Below, in pieces: positions 46,167 through 56,117 of a stretch of DNA of 64,000 nucleotides (positions are counted from its first letter, which is position 1; every line of letters begins with the position of its first letter). Origin of the DNA: an uncultured Alphaproteobacteria bacterium (GTDB lineage: Bacteria > Pseudomonadota > Alphaproteobacteria > RF32 > CAG-239); assembly GCA_944392235.1 (NCBI GenBank), contig CALXVZ010000003.1, forward strand, positions 62,001 through 126,000, given 5' to 3'. Below the pieces are notes generated by a model. That model saw only the letters and a program-made list of their open reading frames with translations, was not told where the DNA came from and searched no databases. The translations under genes were made by a program, and so were the position numbers.

Positions 46167-47060
46167 TTATTGATTATTTCTGCTTCTTTCGAGAATTTCT
46201 AATATCTGGTTTAATTCAGATGGATTTTTATATTCAATAGTTACTTTTCCTTTATCATTTTCTTTGGCATTAATTTTTACTTTCATTCCAATATTCTTAG
46301 ATAAATCTTTTTCTAATTCCTTTAAATTAGGATCCTTGCGTATACTTTTACTAATTTGTGATAAAGCATTATTTTTAATTTTATTAACTAAATCTTCTGT
46401 CTGTCTAACTGTTAAACCTTTATCAATGATTTTTTGAGCAATCTCTTCTGCTTTATCTAAACCGACTAAAGCTCTTGCATGACCAGCACTCAGTTTGTTT
46501 TCTTTTATCATATTTTGTACAGACAATGGTAGACTTAGTAATCTTAGAGTATTTGTTATATAGCTTCTCGATTTTCCTACTATTTGTGATAGAGCTTCAT
46601 GAGTATGTGAAAATTCATTAATTAAACGATTAAACCCTTCAGCTTCCTCTATAGCTGTCAAATTTTCGCGAAGCAAATTTTCTATCAATGCTACTTCGAG
46701 AACTTCTTGATTATCTAGTTCTTTTTCTATTACAGGAACCTCTGTTAGTCCTGCCAACTTAGATGCTCTCCAGCGGCGTTCACCAGCTATTATTTCATAT
46801 TTATTATCCTTTTTTCTTACCAAGAGGGGTTGTAAAATACCTTTTTCTTTAATAGAATTTACCAAGGCTTCCAAAGCTTCCTGATTAAACTCTTTACGGG
46901 GTTGATATTGGCTAGGTTCTAAATCCTCTATTTTTACTGTTTTTATACCAGAATCCGATATGTCTGTTGTATTTATACTATCAAGGTTAAAGCTTAGATC
47001 ATCCTCTCCTAAAAGGGCCTCCAAACCTCTTCCTAATCCATGCTTCTTATTCATTGACAT
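46167..47060 (-). CDS. parB: Chromosome partitioning protein ParB
   Basis: 297 residues. CTP-dependent DNA clamp that loads at parS. Marks: 'GLGRGLEALLGEDD' start, 'SQYQPRKEFNQEALEALVNS', CTP-binding 'GIQPLLVR'-like segment and 'IIAGERRWRASKLAGL', 'ALIENLLRENLTAIEEAEGF', helix-turn-helix 'LSQIVGKSRSYITNTLRLL', 'LSAGHARALVGL', and a C-terminal dimer domain ('DKGKVTIEYKNPSELNQILE'). Two bases after parA. Its targets are present 1.3-4 kb away. Confidence 0.97.
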   Translation of the reverse strand: MSMNKKHGLGRGLEALLGEDDLSFNLDSINTTDISDSGIKTVKIEDLEPSQYQPRKEFNQEALEALVNSIKEKGILQPLLVRKKDNKYEIIAGERRWRASKLAGLTEVPVIEKELDNQEVLEVALIENLLRENLTAIEEAEGFNRLINEFSHTHEALSQIVGKSRSYITNTLRLLSLPLSVQNMIKENKLSAGHARALVGLDKAEEIAQKIIDKGLTVRQTEDLVNKIKNNALSQISKSIRKDPNLKELEKDLSKNIGMKVKINAKENDKGKVTIEYKNPSELNQILEILERSRNNQ

Positions 47061-47062
47061 AT

Positions 47063-47833
47063 CTATATCTCCTTTTCTCTTTTTAATACTTCTTTTGCTA
47101 AATTTAAGTAAGCTTTAGCTCCATTACTTTTAAAGTCATATATTAAAACAGGTTGTCCATGTGATGGTGCTTCTGATATTCTTACACTTCTCGGTATTAC
47201 TGTTTTGTATACTTTTGAGCCAAAATATTTACGAACATCTGTTTCAACCATTTGACTGAGATTGTTTCTTTTATCAAACATTGTAAGAACAATCCCCTGC
47301 AAATCTAATTTAGAATTAAAGTTCTTCTTTATTATATTTATATTTTTTATTAAATCTGTTAATCCCTCTAATGCTAAAAATTCACTCTGAAGCGGCACAA
47401 TAACTGAATCAGAGGAAACTAGAGCATTTATCGTTATTAAATTTAATGATGGAGGACAATCAATTAGAATATAATCATATTTACTACTTAAAACATTTAG
47501 TGCATTTTTTAATACATACTCTCTTTTATTTACATCTATTAATTCTATTTCAGCAGCAGCTAATGCAGGTGCTGATGGTAAAATATCAAATTTCTTTATA
47601 TCTGTTTTTACAATAGCGTCTTCTGCTTTACAATTATTAATCATCAAGTCATACGTTGAAAAAAGACATTTATTTTTATTAATCCCCAATGATGTTGTAG
47701 CGTTTCCCTGAGGATCCATATCCAAAATCAAGACACGCTTTCCTATAGCTGCCATTGCTGTTGCTATATTTACAGCTGTTGTCGTTTTACCTACTCCACC
47801 TTTACGATTTGCTATTGAGATGATTTTTACCAT
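47063..47833 (-). CDS. parA: Chromosome partitioning ATPase ParA
   Basis: 256 residues. Deviant Walker A ATPase that moves ParB-parS complexes. 'ANRKGGVGKTTTAVNIATAM' at residue about 8, 'ILDMDPQGNATTSLGI' (A'), 'YILIDCPPSLNLITINALV' (Walker B), 'SEFLALEGLTDL', 'VIPRSVRISEAPSHGQPV', all diagnostic. Its start overlaps the rsmG stop by one base. Contrasts with the FlhG-like protein at 1.1 kb, where the lysines of this loop are missing. Confidence 0.98.
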   Translation of the reverse strand: MVKIISIANRKGGVGKTTTAVNIATAMAAIGKRVLILDMDPQGNATTSLGINKNKCLFSTYDLMINNCKAEDAIVKTDIKKFDILPSAPALAAAEIELIDVNKREYVLKNALNVLSSKYDYILIDCPPSLNLITINALVSSDSVIVPLQSEFLALEGLTDLIKNINIIKKNFNSKLDLQGIVLTMFDKRNNLSQMVETDVRKYFGSKVYKTVIPRSVRISEAPSHGQPVLIYDFKSNGAKAYLNLAKEVLKREKEI

Positions 47834-48450
47834 TACAATTTTCTCCTTAAATCGCTTATGCGTAAAATTTTTCCAACACTACTTGTATCGCTATCATATA
47901 TTTCACAATTGTATAACCATTTTTGACTAGCCTCTTCATCTTCCTTTGCCCAATTTTCACCTTTAGGTAAAATAAGCTTCGTTTGTTTTTTACAAAAAGG
48001 TTTAGCGTATTCTAGAAGTTTAGGTAATGAAGCTAATGCTCTTGATGTTATAACATCTACTTTTGCTATTTTTAGATTTTCTATCCTTTCTTGATAAATA
48101 TTAATATCTAATTCTAGTTCTTTTTTTACAACATTTAAGAAACTTATTTTCTTTCCTATACTTTCAACTAAACTTATCTTTAGATTCGGAAAAAGTTCCT
48201 GACTTGCTATAGCTAAAACCATCCCTGGAAATCCGGCACCAGATCCTAAATCTAACAACAACGAATCATCTTTTGTTATAAAATTAATAAGCTGCAAAGA
48301 ATCAACAATATGTCTTTCCCAAATGTTTTCTTCTGTAGATTTGCTTATTAAATTAAATTTATTATTCCACTCTAATACTAGAGCTTTATAACTCTCTAGC
48401 TTATCGTATGTTTCACGTGAAACATTATATTTTTTCATAACATCAATCAT
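47833..48450 (-). CDS. rsmG: 16S rRNA G527-N7 methyltransferase RsmG
   Basis: 205 residues. SAM-dependent methyltransferase: 'WERHIVDSLQLINFI', 'LLDLGSGAGFPGMVLAIA' (SAM loop), 'VESIGKKISFLNVVKKEL', 'VITSRALASLPKLLEYAKPF'. Codons 9-14 (Asn-Val-Ser-Arg-Glu-Thr) are written as a perfect parS palindrome. The start is uncertain: ATG 48450 has a weak ribosome site and ATG 48438 is four codons inside. Part of rsmG-parA-parB. Confidence 0.95.
   Translation of the reverse strand: MIDVMKKYNVSRETYDKLESYKALVLEWNNKFNLISKSTEENIWERHIVDSLQLINFITKDDSLLLDLGSGAGFPGMVLAIASQELFPNLKISLVESIGKKISFLNVVKKELELDINIYQERIENLKIAKVDVITSRALASLPKLLEYAKPFCKKQTKLILPKGENWAKEDEEASQKWLYNCEIYDSDTSSVGKILRISDLRRKL
48409..48424. promoter_or_regulatory. 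parS centromere site 1 (in rsmG)
   Basis: TGTTTCACGTGAAACA, a perfect 16-base palindrome identical to the bacterial parS consensus TGTTnCACGTGAAACA. It lies inside the rsmG coding sequence 1.3 kb from parB. Confidence 0.95.
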
Positions 48451-48551
48451 AATTTCATCTTATTTTAAGATTCTTTCTTTGTGTATTAAAAAATAAACTT
48501 ATGAACACATATATTTTATCTTTTCAAAATTAAAATAAATATACTGTGTTG

Positions 48552-50399
48552 CTAATTATTTCTCATATATCCTAAAATAGCCATAATAGCTGCTGGGGTT
48601 ACTCCTGATATTCTTGAAGCCTCACCAATCGTTTCCGGTCTAATCTTTTCAAGCTTACTAACCATTTCACGAGAAAGACCACCAATCTTATTATAATCTA
48701 TATCTTTTCGTATTTTTATACTTTCATCTTTTTTAAATACTTCAATATCACTATTCTGGCGTTTCATATATCCAGCGTATTTTGCCTCTATACATATTTG
48801 TTCGAAAACATTTTCAGAAATGTTAACAAATTCTGGATACAATTCGTTAATTGTTTCACGTGAAACATCGTTGCAAGATAGTAAATTAAATAAAGTTTTT
48901 CGACCACCCTCTTTTTTTATTGGTAAATTATACTTATCTATATCCTTACTATTCACTATTGTATTTTTTACAATCTCTAAATATTTATCTAACTCTTCTT
49001 TTTTCTTTTTAAATACACTGTATCTATCTTCCGAAACACAACCAATTTTATACCCTTTTTCTGTTAAACGTAAATCCGCATTATCTGCTCTTAAATACAA
49101 TCTATATTCAGAACGAGAGGTAAACATACGATAAGGTTCATCAACTCCTTTAGTAATAAGATCATCAATCATTACTCCTATATAGCCTTCACTTCTATCA
49201 ATAACAAACTCTTCAGATCTATTTAAAGCATTCAATGCGGCGTTAATTCCTGCAACAACTCCTTGAGCACCTGCTTCTTCATAACCAGTTGTTCCATTAA
49301 TCTGTCCAGCTAGATACAATCCCTCAACTTTTTTAACTTTTAGACAATGATTCAATTCCAAAGGATCAACATAGTCGTATTCTATAGCATAAGCATATCT
49401 TGTTATTTTAACATTTTCTAATCCTTTAATTGTATGAATAAATTCTTCTTGCACATCTGCAGGTAAAGATGTTGATATTCCATTTGGATATACAATATTA
49501 GTATTATATCCTTCAGGCTCTAAAAAGATTTGATGACTTGTTCTATCAGCAAACTTTACAAGCTTATCCTCTATACTAGGACAATAACGAGGTCCTACTC
49601 CTGTAATCAATCCTGAAAATAATGCACATTTTGAAAAGTTATCCCGAATTATTTTATGCGTTTCCTCATTAGTGGCAGTAATATAGCATTTAATCTGCGG
49701 TTGCTCTAAAGACTTTGTTAAAAAAGAAAAAGGTGTAGGATATTTATCACCTTCTTGAGTATCTAGAATATCCCAATTTATAGTATTGCCATCCAATCGC
49801 GCAGGTGTTCCTGTTTTTAATCTTCCTACTTTTAAACCAACTTCCTTTAAATACGCTGTAATTCCAGTGCAACTAACATCGTTAACTCTTCCTCCAATCG
49901 AAGTTTCATGTCCGGTAAACATCACTCCGTTCAGAAATGTTCCAGTTGTTAAAACAACAGACTTAGCATAAAAAGCTTCACCATTATCAAGTCTGATACC
50001 TTTTATTACTTGATCTTCAATTATTAAATGCTCAACGCTTCCTTCTATTATTTCTAAATTCTCTTGTCCGCTTAGCACCTCTAACATAAATTTTTTATAT
50101 AAATCCCTATCCGCTTGAGCTCTAGGTCCACGAACAGCAGGGCCTTTAGATGAATTTAATAAACGAAACTGTATACCAGCTTTATCAATAACCTTTCCCA
50201 TAACACCATCTAAGGCATCAATCTCTCTCACAAGGTGTCCTTTACCTAATCCTCCTATTGCTGGATTGCATGACATTTCGCCAATTGTAGATATTTTATG
50301 CGTTATTAAAGCTGTTTTTGCACCAATTCTTGCTGAGGCGGAAGCTGCTTCACAGCCTGCATGGCCACCACCTATTATCAATACGTCAAATTTATTCAT
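48552..50399 (-). CDS. mnmG: tRNA uridine-5-carboxymethylaminomethyl enzyme MnmG
   Basis: 615 residues from the ATG with SD AGGG; an upstream in-frame ATA-type extension to 50414 has no ribosome site. FAD-binding '[20 protein letters not shown]' at the start, '[20 protein letters not shown]', '[19 protein letters not shown]', '[15 protein letters not shown]', '[20 protein letters not shown]', '[20 protein letters not shown]', and C-terminal '[20 protein letters not shown]'. With MnmE it makes cmnm5U34 in tRNA. Holds parS site 2. Separated from mnmE by an unrecognised gene. Confidence 0.97.
   Translation of the reverse strand: MNKFDVLIIGGGHAGCEAASASARIGAKTALITHKISTIGEMSCNPAIGGLGKGHLVREIDALDGVMGKVIDKAGIQFRLLNSSKGPAVRGPRAQADRDLYKKFMLEVLSGQENLEIIEGSVEHLIIEDQVIKGIRLDNGEAFYAKSVVLTTGTFLNGVMFTGHETSIGGRVNDVSCTGITAYLKEVGLKVGRLKTGTPARLDGNTINWDILDTQEGDKYPTPFSFLTKSLEQPQIKCYITATNEETHKIIRDNFSKCALFSGLITGVGPRYCPSIEDKLVKFADRTSHQIFLEPEGYNTNIVYPNGISTSLPADVQEEFIHTIKGLENVKITRYAYAIEYDYVDPLELNHCLKVKKVEGLYLAGQINGTTGYEEAGAQGVVAGINAALNALNRSEEFVIDRSEGYIGVMIDDLITKGVDEPYRMFTSRSEYRLYLRADNADLRLTEKGYKIGCVSEDRYSVFKKKKEELDKYLEIVKNTIVNSKDIDKYNLPIKKEGGRKTLFNLLSCNDVSRETINELYPEFVNISENVFEQICIEAKYAGYMKRQNSDIEVFKKDESIKIRKDIDYNKIGGLSREMVSKLEKIRPETIGEASRISGVTPAAIMAILGYMRNN
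48852..48867. promoter_or_regulatory. parS centromere site 2 (in mnmG)
   Basis: Second perfect copy of TGTTTCACGTGAAACA, inside mnmG, encoding Val-Ser-Arg-Glu-Thr there. 443 bases from site 1. Confidence 0.95.
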
Positions 50400-50557
50400 C
50401 TTTACCCTTATCAATGTTTTTTCGTGATTTTAGTTCAACTTTTTGATTTTTCAAGTGTTATATTTATATCATTTTTTCTATTTTTGTTATTACATTATTG
50501 ACATATAAAACTTTTAGTTTATTATTTACCGTATTACAACTTAAAATAGGAAATATA

Positions 50558-51880
50558 ATGAAAACGAGAAATCAGAAAATCATTACTCTTATTGAAAAGA
50601 TTATTAATAGCGATGAAAATAAAAAATTCTATGCATATATAGATACACTCCTTTTAAAAAAGTGTTTTGATAATATTTATGAGCTTTCACTTTCTGAAAA
50701 TATTATAAGAATTAGTGCAAATAATCTCTCCTGCCGAGATATTTCAAATATATTAAATGATTTTTTTGCAGATGTTAAATCTAATTCTATTTATAAATCC
50801 AGGGGACTTTATGAATTGGCTAAACTATCTTCTCTTCCTGCAAAAAAATTAAATCGAGCCATAACTAGTGATATCTATTTGAAGATAGCAAGTTTTTTAG
50901 ATATTGTTTCATGTGAAACATCTTTAATTAGTCATCAATTTTTGATTTTAAGAATAACAGATAATTTTCATATAAAAAATACAAATTGTAATACTGTATA
51001 CAATGCATATTCAATATTAATGAAAAACATTATTAATAAAATTATTTCTAGAGACTTTTTAGAAGAAAAAAATACTAAAGAGACAACTATCTTATGTTGG
51101 ATTGATAGAATACTCACAGCGACTTTTTGTAAAGATATTCAGATTGATAATTTTATTATTATATGTAATAAAATTTTATCATTAACAATGAATTCTATTT
51201 ATTTGTATTGGAAAATCTTAAATTCAACTAATTATTTACTTTTACAACAAGATTTTAGTGCGTCTAAACAACTTAGACAGTATAAAAATTCTATTGAAAA
51301 AATTATTAGTCAAAAATATATTAGTGCTAAATTTTCCAAAGAGGATATTCAAAACTTATTTATTACAATTATTGCAAAACAAAAAATTCAAAAAGAAGAT
51401 TATTACTACTTGTTTGATGCAATAACTATCACAGCATCATCCTCGCAAAATGATAAACTTTTTTGTCTTGCTCTATATGAGTATCTTATTGTTCATAATT
51501 CAAAATTTAAAATTTTTAATTATAGATTTATTCGTAAGTATTTTATTGATGCTCTATTCTCTATTATTAATAAGCAAGATGTAATATCTGTTCAAAATAA
51601 AGAATTACAACTATTAATTATGCTAATTAATATGGATGTATTCTTTTGTTTTGAAAAACATAGATTATTCTTTTCCTATATAAATATTTTAAGGAATATA
51701 GCTATAAATGGAAATAATCTTAATCATAATAATTTTTATAAATATTGCGATATATTAGATTATTATCTTATTACTAATCCAGATTTTACTTTTCCAAATG
51801 TAGTGGAATATTTATCTGTAAATTGTAATAAGCAGAAAATATCTAGACACTTTACTCTAATTAAAGAAAAATCAATTTAA
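50558..51880 (+). CDS. Unrecognised protein between mnmG and mnmE
   Basis: 440 residues from ATG 50558 preceded by AGGAAA; an in-frame ATG at 50498 would add 20 residues without a ribosome site. I do not recognise any family. It is soluble-looking, all-helical in appearance and very Lys/Asn/Ile rich ('ISRDFLEEKNTKETTILCWI', 'QDFSASKQLRQYKNSIEKII', 'KQKIQKEDYYYLFDAITITA'). No signal peptide, membrane helix or catalytic motif stands out. It is the only plus-strand gene in the minus-strand rho-mnmE-mnmG-rsmG-parAB set and splits mnmE from mnmG, which suggests insertion into a conserved block. It carries a parS variant at 50905-50920. Confidence 0.7.
   Translation: MKTRNQKIITLIEKIINSDENKKFYAYIDTLLLKKCFDNIYELSLSENIIRISANNLSCRDISNILNDFFADVKSNSIYKSRGLYELAKLSSLPAKKLNRAITSDIYLKIASFLDIVSCETSLISHQFLILRITDNFHIKNTNCNTVYNAYSILMKNIINKIISRDFLEEKNTKETTILCWIDRILTATFCKDIQIDNFIIICNKILSLTMNSIYLYWKILNSTNYLLLQQDFSASKQLRQYKNSIEKIISQKYISAKFSKEDIQNLFITIIAKQKIQKEDYYYLFDAITITASSSQNDKLFCLALYEYLIVHNSKFKIFNYRFIRKYFIDALFSIINKQDVISVQNKELQLLIMLINMDVFFCFEKHRLFFSYINILRNIAINGNNLNHNNFYKYCDILDYYLITNPDFTFPNVVEYLSVNCNKQKISRHFTLIKEKSI
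50905..50920. promoter_or_regulatory. parS-like site 3, one mismatch
   Basis: TGTTTCATGTGAAACA differs from the two perfect sites at a single central base (C to T), breaking the palindrome by one pair. It encodes Val-Ser-Cys-Glu-Thr in the unrecognised gene, the same phase as in the other sites. Confidence 0.6.
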
Positions 51881-51888
51881 ATACACCG

Positions 51889-53229
51889 TTATTTTCCTAT
51901 ACAAAAGCTTCCAAAAATTTTATCCAAAATCTCATCAACCTCAACATTTCCTGTTATTTTACCTATTTCTCTACAAGCTAATCTTATATCCTCAGCGGCT
52001 AATTCTATTTCTTTATCTAATGAAAATATTTGTAAATTTTGGAGGCATTCTTCTAATGCTATTCTATATCTTTCTCTTGTTATTAACGGATTTGATGTTG
52101 ATGCAAAATTATCTTTTAATATGTCAGCGATAACTTTAGTTAATTTAGATATTCCTATATTAAACCTAGCTGATATACATATATGTCCAAAATCCTCAAT
52201 ATTTTTTTTCTCTACTTCGGAAAGCTTATCTATTTTATTGGCAATATATATCACTTTTCCCTCATAATTTTCTAATATAGGAAATGAAGATTGTTTATTT
52301 TTTGTAGCATCATATAAAGCTAATACTATATCTGCATGCTGAATTTTTTCTTTCGCAATATCTATTCCTTGTTTTTCTATAGGATTATCTGTTTCGCGAA
52401 TTCCCGCTGTATCTGTAATGATTACAGGATATCCTTCAATATCTAAATTAATATCAATAGCATCCCTTGTTGTGCCTTCTATATCGGACACAATTACAGC
52501 GCTTCTTTTAGCAAAAGCATTTATTAAACTTGATTTTCCAGCATTAGTTTCACCTGAAATAACTATTCTAAAACCATTTCGAAGTCTTTCGTTTACATTA
52601 TTGTTTTTTAAGTGTTCTTTTATCTCTTTTTCAACTTTAAATACAGTGTTTAAAACATCTTTTGATATATCTTCGGATATTTCTTCTTCTGGAAAATCTA
52701 TATAAGCTTCCAAATAAGATAAAACTTTTACTAATTCACTACGCCAAGATGAATATAGATTTCTTAAACTACCTTCCATTTGCTGTAAAGCATATTTGTG
52801 CTGAGCTTCTGTTTCTGCATCAATCAAATCAGCTAAACCTTCAGCTTCAGTTAAATCCATTTTTTTATTGTAAAAAGCTCTTTTAGAAAATTCACCAGGC
52901 TCTGCTAATCTTATATTTTCAAACAAACTTAGCTCTTTTAAAATACTAGATAAAACAGCTTTGGATCCGTGACATTGTATTTCCACAACATCTTCTCCTG
53001 TAAATGAATTTGGAGATTTAAAATATATTAAAACAGCCTTATCAAGTAACTCTTTACTGTCTTTTTTCTTAATCGATGTAAAATAGGCATGACGAGCTTT
53101 AATATTTGAAATGTCAATATCAGTCATTTGATATATTATATCTAATACATCATTTCCGGATATTCTTATCACTGCAACTCCTGATTTACCATATACAGTG
53201 GATAAAGCGTATATTGTCTGATTTGACAT
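51889..53229 (-). CDS. mnmE: tRNA modification GTPase MnmE
   Basis: 446 residues. Tetrahydrofolate-binding N-terminal domain ('IYALSTVYGKSGVAVIRISG', 'GSKAVLSSILKEL', 'RLAEPGEFSKRAFYNKKMDL'), GTPase domain with P-loop 'GETNAGKSSLINAFAKR', G2 'GTTRDAI', G3 'DTAGIRE', G4 'NKID', and the catalytic C-terminal 'GSFCIGK' (C-x-G-K). Partner of MnmG in cmnm5U34 synthesis. Transcribed away from the putative oriC. Its stop is eight bases from the end of the convergent unrecognised gene. Confidence 0.97.
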   Translation of the reverse strand: MSNQTIYALSTVYGKSGVAVIRISGNDVLDIIYQMTDIDISNIKARHAYFTSIKKKDSKELLDKAVLIYFKSPNSFTGEDVVEIQCHGSKAVLSSILKELSLFENIRLAEPGEFSKRAFYNKKMDLTEAEGLADLIDAETEAQHKYALQQMEGSLRNLYSSWRSELVKVLSYLEAYIDFPEEEISEDISKDVLNTVFKVEKEIKEHLKNNNVNERLRNGFRIVISGETNAGKSSLINAFAKRSAVIVSDIEGTTRDAIDINLDIEGYPVIITDTAGIRETDNPIEKQGIDIAKEKIQHADIVLALYDATKNKQSSFPILENYEGKVIYIANKIDKLSEVEKKNIEDFGHICISARFNIGISKLTKVIADILKDNFASTSNPLITRERYRIALEECLQNLQIFSLDKEIELAAEDIRLACREIGKITGNVEVDEILDKIFGSFCIGK

Positions 53230-53351
53230 TTCTATCTCCTTTTCTTTATTTTTTTATTATAACTAAAGTTTTTTTATTTTATTCGCAATAAAAAATTTGC
53301 TCCTTATAAAAATTTTAACTCATTTTCCTTATTCTAAGGTTGGAGGTTATT

Positions 53352-54356
53352 TTGGAAAAAAGAATATTATATTTTGATATTGCTAAATTTATAGCTATGA
53401 TGATGGTTATATTGGGACATTTTGGTGTTCCTGATATTAATCGATTTGTTTTTTCTTTTCATATTCCTCTTTTTTTCTTAGTTAGTGGCTACTTTTTTAA
53501 ACAACAAAATAATCTCTTTACATTAGCAAAAATTAAATTTCGCCATTTAATTATTCCATATTTGTTTGTAATGCTTGCCGTTATAATTATATTTATACTC
53601 GTTTCAATTTATCAGAATAAAAATTTCTCTTTTATTTTAGATGGAGTTTTCAAGTATTTTATCGGTTATATTTATGGTAGTGGATATATTGATAATGTTT
53701 TGGGATATACTATAGAAATTGTTGGTCCTATTTGGTTTTGCTTAGCATTATATTTTGATTTTATTTTCCTTCAAATTGCTCTTAAGACTAAGTTTCCACT
53801 GTTATTTGTTATTTGCATTTTCCTCTTAGGCTATTGTTCAAGCAATTTTATTTGGTTGCCTTTTAGTTTACAATCATCAATGACAGCTTTGCTCTTTTTC
53901 TATTTGGGATATATTGCTCGACAATATAGTATTTTTCAGAGAAAAATTTCTATATCTCAAATCTTTCCTCTTTTAGGAATTTGGGCTATCGGTTTAAATT
54001 ATGAAAGTCAATTTTTAATTGTTGAAAATGCTTCGAAGAATCCAGTTTGTGATATTTTAGTTGCAATTGTAGCTAGTTATATCGTTGTGCTTTATTGCAA
54101 ATGGTGGGAAAATGAAAGTCATTCTGCAAAAATTATGGCATTTTTAGGTAAATACACAATTGTTATGCTTTGTTTACATAGTATTGATGTTAATATTATG
54201 CCTTGGAATGATTATTTTAAAACTCCAAATACTGAAACTTCAGTTATAATATTAAAATTATTAATTACTTTATTAAAGTTTCTATTTCCAATTTTAGGGG
54301 CTTTGATTGTCTCAAAGTCCCCTAAATTAAAAAGATTTTTTAATTTGAAATATTGA
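53352..54356 (+). CDS. Acyltransferase family 3 membrane protein
   Basis: 334 residues from TTG 53352, five bases after a near-perfect GGAGG (53342-53346). About ten hydrophobic helices. N-terminal signature of the acyltransferase-3/OafA-like superfamily: 'YFDIAKFIAMMMVILGHFGV' with the catalytic-type histidine, and 'FSFHIPLFFLVSGYFF'. It probably O-acetylates or O-acylates a surface sugar. It is the second plus-strand gene in the origin block, divergent from mnmE and convergent with rho, so probably transcribed alone. Confidence 0.88.
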   Translation: MEKRILYFDIAKFIAMMMVILGHFGVPDINRFVFSFHIPLFFLVSGYFFKQQNNLFTLAKIKFRHLIIPYLFVMLAVIIIFILVSIYQNKNFSFILDGVFKYFIGYIYGSGYIDNVLGYTIEIVGPIWFCLALYFDFIFLQIALKTKFPLLFVICIFLLGYCSSNFIWLPFSLQSSMTALLFFYLGYIARQYSIFQRKISISQIFPLLGIWAIGLNYESQFLIVENASKNPVCDILVAIVASYIVVLYCKWWENESHSAKIMAFLGKYTIVMLCLHSIDVNIMPWNDYFKTPNTETSVIILKLLITLLKFLFPILGALIVSKSPKLKRFFNLKY

Positions 54357-55610
54357 TTAGCTATTCATATTTTCAAAGAAGTCTCTATTATCTTTTGATT
54401 GACGAAGTTTATCTAACAAAAATTCCATACCATCGGTCATTCCCATTTGCATTAAAACTCGGCGTAATACCCACATCTTTGTAAGTGTAGCCTTATCAAC
54501 CAATAATTCTTCTTTTCTAGTACCAGATCTAGTTATATCAATAGTAGGGAATAAACGTTTATCCGTTAATTTTCTATCCAAAATGATTTCAGAATTACCG
54601 GTTCCTTTAAATTCTTCAAAAATAACTTCATCCATTCTGGATCCGGTATCAATTAAAGCAGTTGCTATGATTGTTAAAGAGCCACCTTCTTCAACATTAC
54701 GTGCAGCGCCTAGCAATCTTTTGGGACGTTGTAATGCGTTAGCATCAACACCACCGGTTAAAACTTTTCCTGATGAAGGTAATACTGTATTATAAGCTCT
54801 TCCTAAACGAGTTATAGAATCCAACAAAATTACAACATCTTTTTTAGTTTCAACAAGACGTTTTGCTTTTTCAATTACCATTTCGGCTACTTGAACATGT
54901 CTTGCAGCCGGTTCATCAAATGTTGATGAAATAACTTCTCCTTTTACAGAACGAGTCATATCTGTAACTTCTTCCGGTCGTTCATCAATTAAAAGAACTA
55001 TCAAATAAACTTCAGGATGATTTACAGCTATTGCATGTGCAATATTTTGCAACATTACTGTTTTACCAGTTCTTGGTGGAGCAACTATTAATCCTCTTTG
55101 TCCTTTTCCTTGAGGAGATATTAAATCGATTACTCTTGTTGTATAATCCTTTTCTCCGCAGATAATATCAAAATTTAATTTTTCTGTAGGATAAAGAGGT
55201 GTCAAATTATCAAAATTAATTCTTAGTTTTGATTTCTCAGGATCATCATAATTTATTGAATTAATTTTTGTTAAAGCAAAGTAACGTTCGTTTTCCTTAG
55301 GAGCTCTGATTTCACCTTCAACAGTGTCTCCAGTTCTTAATCCATACTTTTTCACTTGTTGTGGAGATACGTATATATCATCAGCAGATGCAAGATAATT
55401 TGATTTTGATGATCTTAAAAATCCGAATCCATCTTGCATTACTTCAATAACACCATCGCCATATAGTATGTGATCATCTTCAGCTAGTTTCTTCATTATT
55501 GCGAATATTAAATCTTGAACTCGCATTGATGATGCGTCTTCAACACCTAACTCTTCAGCTTGACTAAGGAGTTGTTTAGGTGATTTATCCTTTAAATCTT
55601 TTAAATGCAT
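54357..55610 (-). CDS. rho: Transcription termination factor Rho
   Basis: 417 residues, full length. N-terminal SAP-like domain ('[20 protein letters not shown]'), RNA-binding cold-shock-like domain ('[20 protein letters not shown]'), ATPase with P-loop '[19 protein letters not shown]', Walker B '[17 protein letters not shown]', Q-loop '[20 protein letters not shown]' and '[20 protein letters not shown]'. ATP-driven hexameric helicase that ends transcription. First minus-strand gene left of the putative oriC, as in many alphaproteobacteria. Confidence 0.98.
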   Translation of the reverse strand: MHLKDLKDKSPKQLLSQAEELGVEDASSMRVQDLIFAIMKKLAEDDHILYGDGVIEVMQDGFGFLRSSKSNYLASADDIYVSPQQVKKYGLRTGDTVEGEIRAPKENERYFALTKINSINYDDPEKSKLRINFDNLTPLYPTEKLNFDIICGEKDYTTRVIDLISPQGKGQRGLIVAPPRTGKTVMLQNIAHAIAVNHPEVYLIVLLIDERPEEVTDMTRSVKGEVISSTFDEPAARHVQVAEMVIEKAKRLVETKKDVVILLDSITRLGRAYNTVLPSSGKVLTGGVDANALQRPKRLLGAARNVEEGGSLTIIATALIDTGSRMDEVIFEEFKGTGNSEIILDRKLTDKRLFPTIDITRSGTRKEELLVDKATLTKMWVLRRVLMQMGMTDGMEFLLDKLRQSKDNRDFFENMNS

Positions 55611-56117
55611 GGATTTAACCTATTTGGTAAGAAAATTTTAAGAATTTAATGTTAGTTTCTTTATAAAAGATTTTTTTAAGTTGTCAATTTAAAATGTTTC
55701 TTGGGTGCTTTTTGAATATTCTCTGCAAGGTGGAGGGTGAGAGTGTTTAAAGTTATTCACAGAAAATTTTCCCAAACATTTATTTTTAAATAATTTTTTG
55801 TTTATTGTTAATCCTTGTTAATTATGTTGATAACTTTTTTGTAAACAGTTTTTTGCAGATTTTTTTGAGCTTGTTTAAAAGCTTGTGTAGGACTCCAAAA
55901 ATTTGTTTTAAAATCAATTTTTTGATTAAATCTGTTTTTTTGTGCATAAATGGTGGTTATTCACATATTGCACAGGATGGTATAAATGCCTAAAAAATGT
56001 TTATAACTCGGGTTTATTTTTTGGCTTAATGGTGATTATTTGTTAATGATTTTTTAAACAATATAGTTATGCACAGATGACTTTCAATGTGTGCATAAAA
56101 AACTTTTTGAGGCGTAA
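55611..56117. other. oriC: Probable chromosomal replication origin (oriC)
   Basis: A 507-base gene-free, AT-rich gap between divergent rho and coaE. It contains five perfect DnaA boxes TTATnCACA: 55753-55761 (+), 55941-55949 (-), 55957-55965 (+), 56067-56075 (+), 56090-56098 (-). A one-mismatch box lies at 55825-55833 (-). The pairs 55941/55957 and 56067/56090 are inverted repeats. A run of A/T from about 55779 to 55811 is a candidate unwinding element. parAB, rsmG, mnmG, mnmE and rho adjoin it, the usual origin neighbourhood in this class. The only open frame here (55805-55993) has no ribosome site or family. Not proven by skew. Confidence 0.8.

Noticed and set aside
52546..52561. parS-like sequence in mnmE
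   Set aside because: Three mismatches from the 16-base consensus, and it is explained by conserved P-loop region codons of mnmE.
55808..55821. CtrA-like TTAA-TTAA half-sites in the origin
   Set aside because: The spacer is six bases instead of the seven required for the CtrA consensus; not convincing in such AT-rich DNA.
55805..55993. 62-codon frame inside the putative origin
   Set aside because: It covers DnaA boxes, has no ribosome site and shows no family.
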